A stretch of DNA of 64,000 nucleotides from Plectrocnemia conspersa (GCA_009617715.1 VTFK01000057.1:868001-932000); one strand, 5' to 3'. Shown: positions 11,175-33,420, counted from the stretch's first letter. Notes: generated by a model from the sequence alone, not told the origin. Program-made: numbers and translations.

Positions 11175-13050
11175 CATTGATTGAAGACTAGAAATTAAAA
11201 TATAATCATGTTAACGCAAGCTACATGTGCTGTTTCAATATATAAATATAATGTCGGTAATAGCTAAAATTTTGGAAAAGGTCAAGACTATTAATATGTG
11301 GAATAATTAAGTAAGAAATTTATTCTTATTAAATATTATTTTACCAAAACAAGCGTATATGTGCTTAAAAATATGGTTAAATATTTATTATAATATATAG
11401 CGTTTTAAATCTAAGATATATCTTGTTCTTTACATAATATTGAACAGAATACAGAATGATTCAGTATTTCTGAATGAAAAAACTAATTTTCTTGTCAAAT
11501 TAAAAAAATACATATTCGAGATAAAATTACATTAAATAATGTATTATGCTCTCCACCAGAAAACTGTTTTTAACTATGATATAAAAATACAGATCAAAAC
11601 TGTTTTAAACTAGAAAAATACCTGTTACAGTTTACGGGAAAAGTACATATGCAAAATTTTTGAGCTACGCAATCCATTATGTTATTAACTAATAAAGCAA
11701 TTGCGACATAAAACAAACCGATGTATTAGTATGCTTTTTATTTACAATAGCAAAAATATTTTTTTTAGTGAATTTATATATGGCATTTAAGCAGCTATGA
11801 AAACATATGCTCTTAAATCTAAGATCTCAAATGTGCAGTACATGCAGAATGAAACGTAACAGTGAAAAATATCTAAAATAAAATAAAAAATACATGTCTG
11901 TCTGTCTGCCATAAGAACTCCTCCCAAACCATAAATAATAGTAAAGTAACATTTGCACTGGTATTTCTAGGTCAACTGCGCTATTTTAGACTGTTCATAT
12001 GCAACAAAGAAGAGCATAAGCTATACTATAAAACAAAAAACACATGTGTTTGTCTATCAACAGTAGCAACGTGACTTTTGTACATGTCATTTCTATGTCA
12101 ACTATGCTATTATTAACATTTTAGTTGAATGTTGAGCTGAACAGCGACGCGCTGATAACCGATTACATGCTACTGCAATACGTGAAGATAAGAGACTAAC
12201 ATATTGTAACTAGCCAAATATTGAAATAATTTTGTATTAGCAGGATTAATCAAATTAATTATTATGAATAAATAATGATTTTAAAACTATCCCGAGCGGA
12301 GCCGGGTAATTGTTAAATCCATGCATTTTCATCTTATGTAGAAATTCTCCCTAATGTGTAAATAGCAGGTAAATCTAGTTATAATTATGAATTCTGACAC
12401 AACTGAACTAAATAAAAAAAAATAAAAAAACATTAGATAAGTCATTTTCACTGAGAGTTTCGCAATCGAACTTCAAGGTTCACCGATCGTTTGAGAACGA
12501 AAGTGCGATCAATGAGGCGGAAATACGCATTTGCGTAAAAATAAACTGTTGGACTACCATTGTGCTGTAAGTGGCTAAAATTAAAGTGAAAAAATAACAT
12601 GTTATAAAAATAAATTAAGCTCCATTTTGGAAAGCGCATTGGAGATTTAATCGGACATGCCGTGACGCTTTCCCGATAGGAGACATTGCCTGAAATATTT
12701 TTTACAAAACAGGAAAAATATAATACATCCATAGTCGAGTCTTCCACGAACTATAAATAATATACAGGGCCTTCTAAGAATAAAACGCGATCGTGGTTGC
12801 AAAACCACTATCGCCGCTTTTATAACATATAATACGCATTTTTTTATTACTGGCAACAATTTGCGGTCTGCCACACTGTTTCGTCTTTCAAATGCCTTCT
12901 CGTTACGAATGGGCAAATGATTTGCATCATCTTATTAGCAACGAAATAAAATTAGCACTGCTACTTAATGCGTGGGATAAGGTCGTAACTTGCAGCCATA
13001 TTTTTTGTAACCGGCACGCATCTATCGCAATTTGTAACTGGTAAAGAGTA
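11175..13050. other. Intergenic; contains a diverged tandem duplication
   Basis: Two diverged ~130-base units are recognisable: about 11880-12015 and 12025-12130. They share ACATGTCTGTCTGTC-like starts and TATTTCTA(G/T)GTCAACT(G/A)(C/T)GCTATT. A short hairpin CCCGAGCGGAGCCGGG follows at about 12294-12309, resembling the 3' hairpins of Helitron-like elements. The element type is not established. Confidence 0.4.
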
Positions 13051-13330
13051 AGCAGCGGTTTAATTATCCGCCGGCCCAGGGGCGGCGCTAGAAGAACGCG
13101 CAATAAAAATGTTTGCCGCCACTTTACTGTACAGCCGCATGCGAAGAACCGGTTCACCGTTTGCAACCCGAAGGATCGGCTCCTCTGCGTTGTAGGAGAG
13201 ACGTTACAATGTTGCTGCAAAAAGAGTATACCTACTGTACAAGATTCGGAGAGGACACGAAAAATTCCTCGGCGTCTGGCCGCTTGAATAGAAATATTTG
13301 ATTCTATGTGTGCGTATAAACGGAGCACTG
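13051..13330. other. GC-richer island, open in several frames
   Basis: This stretch (CCGCCGGCCCAGGGGCGGCG and following) is much richer in G+C than its surroundings and is open on both strands for that reason. No protein family is recognised. It could be an unannotated 5' exon, a regulatory element or an old repeat. Confidence 0.3.
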
Positions 13331-17910
<4,580 letters not shown>

Positions 17911-18378
17911 TTAAGCAGTATCGCCGTACATGTACGGCGGTCAATATTTCACCGTTTTGAGATACCTCAAATATTTATATGCTTACATATATAACTGATG
18001 AAATAATAAATAAAAAACATTATATTTATATAATATTTTTCATATATTAAAGAGTACGTCAATAAGCATAGCAAAAAATATGTTATATTAATTTTATAAA
18101 AAAATATAGAGCCTCTGAACTGATATAAAAAAATTCTACAAAAGCCGAAACATATGTAAAATATGTATTTGAGAAATGTTAAAATAAATTATTAAAACAT
18201 ACTAATACAAAAAAGTAGTAAAATCAATCAAAGCAATTAAATGATGAGAAACTTTCTATAACTTACTATAAATGCAATATAAATAATTATGGATAAATAC
18301 GTAAAATTAACTCACTCCCAGGTGTATACTAGCAAATTAACAAAGGTGTTTAAATTAACTTACTACTCAAAGGGTTAA
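17911..18378 (+). mobile_element. piggyBac-like MITE, copy 1
   Basis: The right end reads CTACTCAAAGGG followed by TTAA (18375-18378). The left end has lost its terminal CCCTTTGAGC and starts TTAAGCAGTATCG. The 18-bp perfect palindrome CGCCGTACATGTACGGCG lies at 17922-17939. The body aligns with the copies at 35108-35588 and 37828-38317 (CACCGTTTTGAGATACCTCA, AAAGAGTACG, AAAACATACTAATACAAAAAAG). There is no coding capacity. Confidence 0.75.
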
Positions 18379-21300
18379 AACCCGACAAACCCTACTATCT
18401 TACTTTAATAGTAACTTAAAGTTTTGGGTTTGTTTAAATGCCCATGCGATAGTTACTGTCGGTAATACGTTTATTGTAATAAGAAAAAATATATTTTAAC
18501 TCTAGTTGCTCTAAGACTGTACTACTATAAACCACGAATAATATATATTATACCACCTATCACTATTACAAGCACGGTAGATTCGAATTTTTATTTTACT
18601 ATAAAAATATAGGTCATTAAACAAATGTAACATTTTTTTACCATGAGATATTCATGAAAAAATCAAACATTTATGTAAAAGAAATATACAAGCATCTGAC
18701 ACCATTTAACATACACTAGTGAGCAATAATCGACGATTTACAATACATAACCGTTTAGGCTTTTTTGTGTATTATTATATACAAGTAGTGCATAAATTTT
18801 GAAAAGCAATGGCTTTACGAGGTAGTAATACTGTAATGGAAAATGATCTTATAATACGATTCTCATTAAAATATATATGCATATGTGTCAAGAGCACTCA
18901 TAATAGTTGCAACGAAATTAGTCACATATTCTAATTGTTTTATTTGTGTCTCATCTGAAGGATCTGGGGTCAAATCCCTCATGAACCCTAGTATTTTAAT
19001 TTCAATTTTTTTGGGAAAACGGAATGTATATAATAATAATTGATTTTTACACATTATGTTTTCCTAGATTTTCCTTATCTCGCAGAAGAGTATCGTGATG
19101 AATATTTTAAATAAAATCGAGCTGAATTGTTACATAAAATAAATAAAATATATGTCACCGATCAGTCTGGTGTTTCACCACTTACTTAGTAAAGCATAAA
19201 TATTATTTACATTACATTTAGCTGAAATTGATTTAGCCTTTCCTCTATTATTTAAACTAATTGTTTTTATTCAAGCTGTCTATCTGTCAATAGAGAATTA
19301 ATCATACGCAGAATGATATTATTGTATTAAAGTATACATACGTAGATTAATCAATTTGATAGTCAAAATTTATTTAATATAATTGTCACCAATTTGAATG
19401 TTTGGAATATATAAAAAGGCAATATGGATCAAAACATTGCTATCCAATAAATAATCATTTATTGAAAAACGATTAGGACATTAAGCACACACCAAGTTTT
19501 ATGAGTAGTTTAACAGCGACTATATCTACTTAAAAACCTGATATTTTACGATTGTCACATAAAATTAATTCAAACCCAGATAAACGCAGTCTATAATATT
19601 CTGCAGTGTCTAATAAAATATCACATTACGCTCGGTAGTCTAATTTATATTCTATTATTATACGCAAATTAAAATCTAGATATGCGATAGACTTATGAAA
19701 ATTTAAATTATTTTATTACGGTTAATATCGCTATATAGATAAATACACCATTGATAGTATCAAAAGTAACGGTGTGTAAAGGTAAATCTCCGCCGAAAAT
19801 AGTTAATGAACCTATGAATGAGACTTGCCATTAGCGCTTAATTAAGATCATTTTTCATCACTCCTAGTATTAACACGTAAGTAACTGTCAAAGCAATCTC
19901 GGGCGCTATAAATCTCAGCAACACAATCTGACGAGTTGTTTTATTATAAATACACGGAGAGTGTACAAACGTATTTTTAATAAACGCCCACAAAAAGAGG
20001 CAATGATTCATTGTCAAATATTCCATAGAATTGAATTGTTATATTATTCAGTGGCTATTAGTCTTAATATCCCTCGATCCCGATCACTCGGGGGTCGGAA
20101 GGATCATTAAATATTAAAAATATATTCTTTTTTGAGACGGCAGCAGGGGCGTAGCCCCAATAGCCGCCCGATGCCAAGCGACGCGACGCAGATCGCATAC
20201 TCTCTCAGTCTCTTAGCTGCAGAACAATCAACACGTTTGACGTATCCATATAATGACTGTGATTAGCAATACAGATTCGAACATAAAATAAATCATGAAT
20301 TCTTTGCAAGCACATACCACACATTATTGTTTTTAAAGAATTTTACATTGAATGTATTTTATTCAAACCTCTAACAAGCAAGAAGCATAAGCGCCGATTA
20401 AAACAAAATAAAAATAGTTTGTGCACCACTGCTATAGATCAATACAATTATCTAGGAACGTGTACAGTAAGGTGGAAACATTCTAACTTATACATGACCC
20501 AGTGCAACTCGTCTTAAAAGCGTTAAATATTTAAAAGCGCCATAAATCCGATTGTTATCTCATGAGCGTGTCGTTGGGTTGTTACACATTCGCGTGCCAT
20601 GGTTTATTTTTTGCACAATTTTCACTGTAGAAAGTCTCCGTACTTGTCGGAACCGCCGAGACGACCTGAACTATTTCCTAAACTGGCGAGAGTACATCCA
20701 AGAATTATATAACTCGTTCACAATGGCACAGGGAACAATCGTGAGAATGGTTTAAGAATACACGTTATGCGTATGTATTAAGAAAAAAACACAACGACAT
20801 AGTAAGTAAGTACGTACAACAAAAGACCATTGCGAAATCGAATCGAGATGATTATTCCGCCACGTGAGATTCAAACCATGCGTAATAAATGAAAAATTAT
20901 TAATAAAAAATAAGCGTTGTATTAAAATTTAGTTAATTAAATCAGATCTGAGGTAATAAAATAATTAGATACAATTTAATAAATGATAATGATATTTTAT
21001 TGTTGGTAGATATTGGTAAGCAAATGAAGTTTTTAAGATAAGTATAAAAATGTGTATTATTTATTATTTTAATAGCTTGGTTTTGAATGACTTACAATTA
21101 AAAAACTGTTTGACTTTTGTTACTCCACACCTAGCAAACATATGTTAAAAATGATATACTTAGATTTTTAATTAGAATACGTAATATATGTTATAATTAT
21201 TATGGTTTATTTTATATATATGAATCAACAAAAATAGTATTTTTTAAATTAGACTAAGTTACGATAAAATATTTATTTATTCTATACTGTATAAATATAA

Positions 21301-24300
21301 ATTTACACAAGTATTTAGCAAATATATGTTAAGGCTGGAAGCAATATCAGATAAGTCGATTTTTATGGTTTAGAAATGTAGAGCGAATGAATTTCAATCT
21401 TCTTATAAAAGATCATATATATTTATATCTTAGAGAAATCCAGGTAAGCGTCATTTTTAGATGTAAACATAGATTAAGACATGTCTTAAGTAAAATTCAA
21501 ATATAACTCTAAAAATATGACGTGACCGATTAAAATTATACATAAAAATAAAAATGTATACAACTAATACAATCATAGGATTGAAATACTTAATGCTTAT
21601 AAATCATATATATGTATATACTACATTCTAAAAGTTGAATATTCATATAATAAAAAAACGAAAGGTTCATATTATTACCGAAACGGTTTAACATAAATAC
21701 ATACCAAAACGCAAAATAACAGTTAAATCGTGATTTAAGATTGCTCTACAATTTTAAACATAATCAACGTTTTAACTTACTGTGAAATTTAAGAATTTAT
21801 AAATAAATTTAATACCACTGTATCAGTGATAAAATTTACCCAGAATGATTTTTATCAAGACCTTGCTCAAAAATAGCATTACTCAACGCGTATGGCTTAA
21901 TGTCCTGAATTTTTGCGCATGTTTCGTTGTACGTGCATATAGCAGGGAATCGAGGTTTCCGTCGCGCTTTTAGACCTTATAAGGACTCCATCGTTTTTAC
22001 ATTGAAATGTACACTGGCGCGGCCGTAATTTACAACGATGTAAATATGGATGTGTGTTATGAAATCTCCCATAACACACCGCAACGATAACAATGGCACA
22101 AATCAAACACAATGTAAGTGAATTTGCTTCGCGGCGACTTTGCTTTGTCCGCGATTGTTTGTCGTTATCTGAGAGTGAAAAATAAGAGTGACACATTTAA
22201 CGTTAACAATCGTGAAAACCACGGTTAAAGTTGTGCGTCTTATGCGTTATGAATGCATTGAGAAATTTGTCTATTCTAGGATCTATATACATAGGTCCTT
22301 GCGGGTGCAACCACTGATGCCTTCAACATAAACGTCGTGTTTTCAAGACATCGAAGAAAAAACATATTAGCGATGAATTTCATCAGAAGTTTTACTCGCA
22401 TTAAGAAAATTATTGAGAGGTTCTTAAAAGCAAACGAAAATCACAGATTTCCCTTGTAAATAAAAATTAATAATCTATATTCTAAATATATTAAACATAT
22501 TTTAAAACCAAATAAAAATTGGTAGTTCGGATCATCCATGCTTTTCAAGTATTCGTGCCCTTCCTTCCGAGTATTAGCCTGAATAATCAAGGATATTCTG
22601 TATTTCCATATCAAATAAGTATATGTATATGTTTATAGGCATTCACATCCCTATATGTAGGTATGTGGATATTAGCATACACTCTTAACAGTGCCAAATA
22701 AGGACAATCAAAGACCATATCGCATGGCGGACATTAGTGACGTTTTCGGAATGTATACGAACGCCTTATCGCGTTTGCGACCCATTAGTTCAGGAATGGG
22801 CCATATCCGGTTCGTCGGAACCGAAAACCGGCCAAGTAGGTTCATTACGGGATAGAACGATGCAAGTGAAGTACATACAATATAATACGAACGCCGGTCT
22901 GTTGCCAGTTGCGTAACTGTTAAATTCAGAACCGCTGAATTATCGCAATGGAATTAACGTCAGCCATTATTTGTACCCACTCGACGGTTGATTGGATATT
23001 TTTTACCATTGAGTATTCTGTAAAAAGATATATCTGTTCTAAGGTAATGCCTGCTCACAAATTAGCGATCCTTATGTATTTGACAAAGGATCGAAAATGG
23101 GATTAGAAATATTCATTTAAATAAAACAAAATACTTAGGCTAGATGTTTCAATACATAAACTTATAATAGTTTTGAGGAATGAATCATAGAATTACTTAA
23201 CCGTATGTCTTAATTCGATGTACTTATAAATCACACTGTATTGCCTAACTAAGCGTTCAAATCATATTTTAAATATTTTAAGAGCCACAATGAAAATTTA
23301 GAAAAAGTTTGCCTCCCGAATTAAAATCAAAAAATCAAATCTTTTTATTTCTCATTTCTCTATAAATTGTGAACTTTATATTATATTAAATATCAAACCA
23401 AAACTCTGCTATATGTTTCCAATAATAATACATAAATAATATCAATCAAACATGTTTTAACAAAATGATTTGTAATTTCTTATTCAGAGGCAGAAAATAT
23501 GTTTGATTCTGTCGAAGACGAAGACTATATAGAACAAAATATATCGTAAGTAGAAAAAGACGTTTATCTTGCAGATAAAATAAATGTACTTTTTAAATAA
23601 TATTTATTGAATGAATTTAAATTCAGAAATAGATAATGGTGATGATAAATATTCGAAACTACTGGTAAAAGAACAGGAAATATACAACAACTAATAGATA
23701 CTTTGTCTACGATTAAGCCTACGTTCACTTAAAATGAGGCAAATTTCTTGATTGCAAATGATTTTATAACTCCAACGTAAAACGCGTTGTTTTATGGAAC
23801 AATGCTTTAAAATAATGAATATAAAGATGATGTTGTAGATTTAGTTTTTGTATATAATTTAAAATATGTAAATACGTTTATTTTAATAATATATAAAAAA
23901 AAGCTAATTCTGAATAAATATAAGTATTTTAGGCAAGTAAAATATTATTGGGGCTCTCATTTTTGCAGTGACAATCGACAATTGAGAGAAACAAGACAAA
24001 ATAGTGTAAAGGATGGGACCACAGAAAAGCGCTCGTTGCGACTATGAAATAGGGTTTCACATAAATAGCACGCAAGGTTCTCCGGTGCATTGAATGAATA
24101 TTTATTTGTTACGAAACGGTCACGAGAAACAATATATCACTGTAAGACAAAAAACACTATAAGGCCATAAAATTTCCGTTGCACAATTCGACCTTGGAAG
24201 GATGTGAACTTTCAAAAGGCGTATACATATTTCGTTGGTCTAAGAAACGAGTGCAACAATTGGCTGAACGATCGCTGCAAGATTGTGAATCTTCAGCGAG

Positions 24301-24402
24301 CTTTAATACTTAAGGCTGGTCTCTAATGAGAAGTAGGGAGAGACACTATGACACTAGCAGACACCTGCGGCACTAACCAACGATATTCGCCCATCATAGT
24401 TT
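18379..24402. other. 6-kb intergenic stretch with two GC-richer patches
   Basis: No gene recognised. GC-richer patches lie at about 20060-20230 and 22730-22960. Around 23490-23850 a broken run of frames reads like protein debris (MFDSVEDEDYIEQNIS, later LIDTLSTIKPTFT and YKDDVVDLVF) with stops between; I cannot assign its family. Confidence 0.4.
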
Positions 24403-24410
24403 GTCGCAAT

Positions 24411-25048
24411 TAGGGATTCCAATCCCGGGATCCCGAACGATTTTCAATACCCGATGAGTCCCGGGATTATAAAACATAATCCCGAATTTTTCGGATTGAT
24501 TGATTTATCAAGCACAATCGAATTATTATTGACAACATCGTTATATTTCGTGTACAAACTTGCGCGAGTTGCACGTGTCATCTGTGAATCTTTGAGGCTA
24601 TAAGTCTGAACGTGCTTTTTCAGCAGCAGGCTGCTTAGGAACCAAAATCAGATCAAGGCTAAATGATAAAACACTTGATGCTTTGATGTTACTTCGTGAA
24701 TTTTATTCAAAATAATGTTTTCAATTAATTGTGTCTATGAATGTACATATGTACATACATTGTCAAAAGTTCATTTTTATCTTCTCAAATAAATATATAA
24801 GAACTTCCCTTTTTTATTTTTATTATATTATTTTCTATTTTAAGCCCAAGACTAAAATTATACGTACTTTATACATTGTACGTTATAAAAAACAGATGTA
24901 AAAATATATTGTATTTTTCATTTTAAATTATTTTTATCGATAAAATAACATGAAAATTATCCCGGGACTGGTCCCGGGATCCCGGGATCGATTAATTGCA
25001 ATACCGAAATCCCGGGATCAAAATTTTGGCCCGGGATTGGAATCCCTA
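24411..25048 (+). mobile_element. Non-autonomous hAT element with transposase 3' remnant
   Basis: Terminal inverted repeats are TAGGGATTCCAATCCCGGG (left) and CCCGGGATTGGAATCCCTA (right). A perfect 8-bp target duplication GTCGCAAT flanks them at 24403-24410 and 25049-25056. The subterminal regions are packed with CCCGGGAT-type repeats. The last ~37 codons of a hAT transposase survive at 24605-24715. The remainder of the 638-bp element is non-coding. Confidence 0.9.
24605..24715 (+). pseudogene. hAT transposase C-terminal fragment
   Basis: The translation SERAFSAAGCLGTKIRSRLN, ending in DALMLLREFYSK and a TAA, is the hAT C-terminal dimerisation motif (SER.FS.AG.......RSRL......L..L). An in-frame stop lies just upstream (24593-24595), so only this tail is left. 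It identifies the host element as hAT independently of the TSD. Confidence 0.8.
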
Positions 25049-25348
25049 GTCGCAATGTATGTAATTTTAACGAATACAATATTACTAGTTTCCATATGTG
25101 TCTTTCTGGCTGCGAAGTCACACCCCTTAGGGTTACTAAATCTTAAAATATATACAAATATTAGTATGGTTTTGTTCGAAATCGTGATCATGGTATGTCC
25201 ATTACTGCCGAAATATCACAATCGCGTAAAAACGCGGCTTTCAAAAAATATAAACACGCGTGAAGCTCTTAAAAAAATATGTATTAAATATATACACCAT
25301 TGCTTTAGAAATAATTAATGACTTTCTTGAGATAACACCGTTAATATA

Positions 25349-26623
25349 TTAGGGGTACCGGAAAAGATTCCATTTTTTTTTACATTCCTTGTTTGAGATC
25401 AGTTTGACCATGGACACGATGGAGTGAGCATCTTTGTATGTTTTTTTTTCTATAGTATTGTTCCTTGGCTTTCTTTTTGCGTCATAAATATTTTTTTAAT
25501 CTTAAGGGTAAAATTAGCAAACCAGAAGCAATCGAACAATACATACGGCATTGCATGCTACTTTTTTTTTTCGATCAAGGCTGGAAAGCAACTAAGGCAA
25601 CTAAAACCATTATTGAAATTTATGGAGCAGTAATAACAGCAAACAGATGCCAGTTTTGGTTCCGGCGATTTAAATCTGGCGATAGGACATTAACAGACGT
25701 TCCGAAATCAGGACGACTTTCGAAATTCGACGATGAACTGCTGAAGGTCATTTTGTAATCAAATCCTCGTCAAAGTATCGAGGATTTATCCCAAAAACTT
25801 ACTGCTCCGTGGTCCACAGTGCAAGAACACAAAAAAATTCAGCAAAACTAATCGAATGGGTGTTTGGGCTCCCCGTGCGCTGTCCGTAGCGAACAAAGAG
25901 GAGCGAATGAACACGTGCGATTCACTGTTGTCAAGAAACAGAATTCACCCATATTTGGATCAAATTGTGACTAGTGACGAAAAGTGGATAGTATACGACA
26001 ACGTGGTGCGAAAAAAACAATGGTTTTCAAAGAAGGAAGTACCTGTTCCGACCCTTAAGCCCGACCTCACCCTTCGCAAGTCCTATTGTATGTATGGTGG
26101 GATATTCGTGGAATTATCCATTATGAACTGTTAAAACTGGGTGATACGATAACTGCAGAAGTTTATTGTCAACAACTCGAAAGATTGAATGAGAAATTAA
26201 AAGTGAAACGTCCGAATTTGATAAACCGAAAAGGAGTGCTTCTGTTACACGACCACGCGCACCCTCTCAGTGCAAAGATGACCCGTGAAAAAATATGCAA
26301 TTTAAATTTTGAAGTCTTGAAGCATCCTACATATTCGCCAGACCTCGCTCCTTTTGATTATTATCTCTTTAGATTTATGGAACATTCATTTAGGGACAAA
26401 AAATTTGAAAATCTGAAGGAAGTCGAAAATCATTTAAATTCGTATTTTAATTCGAAACCACCAAATTGTTATAAAGCGGGAATCCAAAAATTGCCTAAAA
26501 GTTGGCAAACAGTTCTAGATAACTATGGGGATTATATTTTATAATATGTAAAATAATATGAAAATAAAATTTCAATAAGACCTATGATGTTTAAAATAAT
26601 GGTTTTCTTTCCGGTACCCCTAA
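25349..26623 (+). mobile_element. mariner transposon, near full length but frameshifted
   Basis: The 1275-bp element is bounded by TTAGGGGTACCGGAAA inverted repeats at both ends, with TA duplications at 25347-25348 and 26624-26625. The size and the DD34D catalytic spacing are those of mariner family elements. The reading frame is split into at least three parts (25465-25854, 25856-26134, 26086-26544), so this copy makes no complete transposase. Confidence 0.92.
25465..26544 (+). pseudogene. mariner transposase pseudogene (DD34D)
   Basis: The first frame carries the paired HTH region (RHCMLLFFFDQGWKATKA, RCQFWFRRFKSGDRTL, PKSGRLSKFDD). It has a stop at 25756-25758 and continues in the same frame as RQSIEDLSQKL before a frameshift near 25850. 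The second frame carries GVWAPRALS, the counterpart of the mariner WVPHEL motif, and TSDEKW with the first catalytic Asp. After a second frameshift near 26090 the third frame has LLHDHAHP (second Asp) and YSPDLAPFDYYLF (third Asp). Exactly 34 residues separate the second and third Asp. The lesions are a nonsense codon and two frameshifts, but all three acidic positions persist. Confidence 0.9.
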
Positions 26624-26625
26624 TA

Positions 26626-28369
26626 TTAGAGGAATATAGTGTAAAAATTATTTTCTCGAGAAATAAGTGGCAGGTTGGACATGAATTGATCTATATATTT
26701 TCTTGAAACGCTGGAGTCAAAGATATTCATAATCATACACTAAGTATTATATGAATTTCTGTGCATTGTTAAATTGTTGAGTATTTGTTGTCTCACTTTC
26801 TTAATTAATTTAAAATAAATTTTTAAACGATAATTGTTTCTTATCGAGAATTATTTCTCAAGTATTTCTCAAAAAAAATGAAAGCGGTTTCTCGAGAATT
26901 TTCATTATATGTTATTTTAATGAAAATTTAATTTATACAAATACTTATTTACAACCACTGCAATTTTAAAGATAATTAGTGCTTTTAATCCATTAAATTC
27001 ACAGCAAGTAGTACGAAAAGGAGGTGATATTTCTAGAAATTACGATTAGCAAACTTTTGCTGATCAACAAAAAAAAAGGAATACAAGAATCAATGACTTA
27101 AGAATGATTATATAATTATGTCTTTGGCAAGGATTTGTTTGACGGCTAGAAGGAACAAAAGTAAATGTTTCATGTAAATGCTAAAAATCGTACAATAACA
27201 TGTTGTCATAATATGCACAATACGAGAAAAAATATAATATTTCAATCCTTTCAGATTCATAGTGTACTTTGTGATTTAAGCTATTAAAATATTTCCCATG
27301 GTGGTCTCACATTTTAACGAAGAAACCGTTTTTTCCCTTAAGCAGTTATCACAAGCAGAACAAGCATAAGTTAATCCCTAATTAATTTCCTAAATTAAGA
27401 ATAGTGTAGTGATTTAATTACTAGCACCACTGTATAAGTACATATATGTGTATGTGCATATAATATTTATGTTTTAAATTGTTGCATATTTTAAGCTTTT
27501 GGCCATCGTAGCGTATTAGGTTATCCTGTTAGCACACGATGGTCTTAATTTTATTAAATAAATAAAAAAAAATATTAACGCCTTGCGGGCTTAGCGCGAC
27601 TTAAGATAATCGACCTCGATATTAATCCGTAAAATTAAAATACCTATAAGCTCAAAACATTTAAATAGATATTTTTATTCAATTTTAAACCCATTTATTA
27701 ATAAATATCACTACTCCTTGCTGTCTTTAATAAATAAAATAAATAACTTAAAATAGAACACGTTCGCTTTAAAATTACGCACGTCTATCGCTGAGGCTTA
27801 ACTCCAATTATTTTTTTATCAACGGAAATAGCAACCTATGCACGATTCCCAACATTTTTTGCATTATTATAAACATATAAATGTTGCGGTCTACAGCGAT
27901 AAATTCTATAATGTTATAATCCGTTCGAAGAGCGTTCGAGCGTTGAAATTAATTATGCACCGGTGAATATCTACATTTGCGGAATTATCGATTTGTACTT
28001 TGTATTCAAAGTGGTCTATCCCGGTGGAGGGAGGGGTATGTGTTGTTTCAACTTGAAATTATGCAATTATGTTGCAGTCAGATTCGTAAAAGGAAACGCG
28101 CAGAAGGAGGGAGGAGGAAAAAACGGAGAAGAGAGATCAGTGCGTAGTGGTACGTTCACATGGTGGAAAATCGAGAAAAGAAACGTTGTTTCCGCATTGA
28201 TGGTCGCTTTCCGTCGTCGATTCGCGAGTTGCGTAATGCTGATCGATGAAGAAGAACGAGGGGGAACAAATGAGATGAGCGATTCGGAAAAGGAGATCTA
28301 ATTTATAACTGATTTATGGATAAAATGAGAAAATATAACTGTAGATGTATTTAGGGCTTTCGAGAGCGA
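26626..28369. other. Intergenic; dispersed-repeat tail and one GC-richer patch
   Basis: It contains the repeat tail at 27501-27572 (annotated separately) and a purine/GC-richer patch at about 27960-28300. The patch has a 112-codon frame without recognisable motifs and is not called as a gene. Confidence 0.4.
27501..27572 (+). repeat. Dispersed retroposon-like 3' tail
   Basis: The pattern GGCCATCGTAGCGTATTAGG...CACGATGGT...TTTTATTAAATAAATAAA matches 32821-32880 in the same orientation and 62001-62070 in reverse, with weaker copies elsewhere. The AATAAATAAA end suggests the 3' terminus of a LINE or SINE family. Confidence 0.5.
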
Positions 28370-28371
28370 AC

Positions 28372-28790
28372 ACCGTAATATAATTTCTTGAATAAATAAT
28401 AATAGGTAAGAGTTAACTCTTTCTATGCTACGAATAAAAAATGGCCACCGTTGCGACATATTTTCTATAATCATATTTTATGCGAAATATTTTAATTGGG
28501 GAGCAAAATTTTTTTTAAATATCTACTCATAATATTTACAATGATAATTAGTCGTGTTTTGTTTACTGCTCAGTGTTGCCATATAGTGAGTTTCCAGTCC
28601 AAGTCAAAAACAATTAAATCGTGCCATCGTGGTGACTTTTTATAACAATATGATATGAGTGAGAATCGAATTAAGCACATCTAAACCGAATTTTGATCAA
28701 TAGGAGAGCGCAAAAAAACAATTATTCCTTCTCAGAAGTAAAAAATCCACGTCAAAAGCAATAAAATCATGCCGTAGCCGTCTCAAAACT
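28372..28790 (-). repeat. Inverted dispersed copy of the 8.1-8.6 kb foldback repeat
   Basis: Reverse complement of about 8200-8642. It retains only one arm of the palindrome (CCGAATTTTGATCAATAGGA to GCAATAAAATCATGCCG) and stops at the position of the hairpin centre. Loss of the second arm is typical of deletion at an unstable palindrome. Confidence 0.7.

Positions 28791-33420
<4,630 letters not shown>

Noticed and set aside
12927..13328. 133-codon minus-strand frame
   Set aside because: GC-richer island open on both strands; no motif.
17922..17939. Host operator or transcription-factor site at the 18-bp palindrome
   Set aside because: It recurs at the same position inside each copy of a TTAA-flanked repeat, so it belongs to the element; a binding role is possible but not shown.
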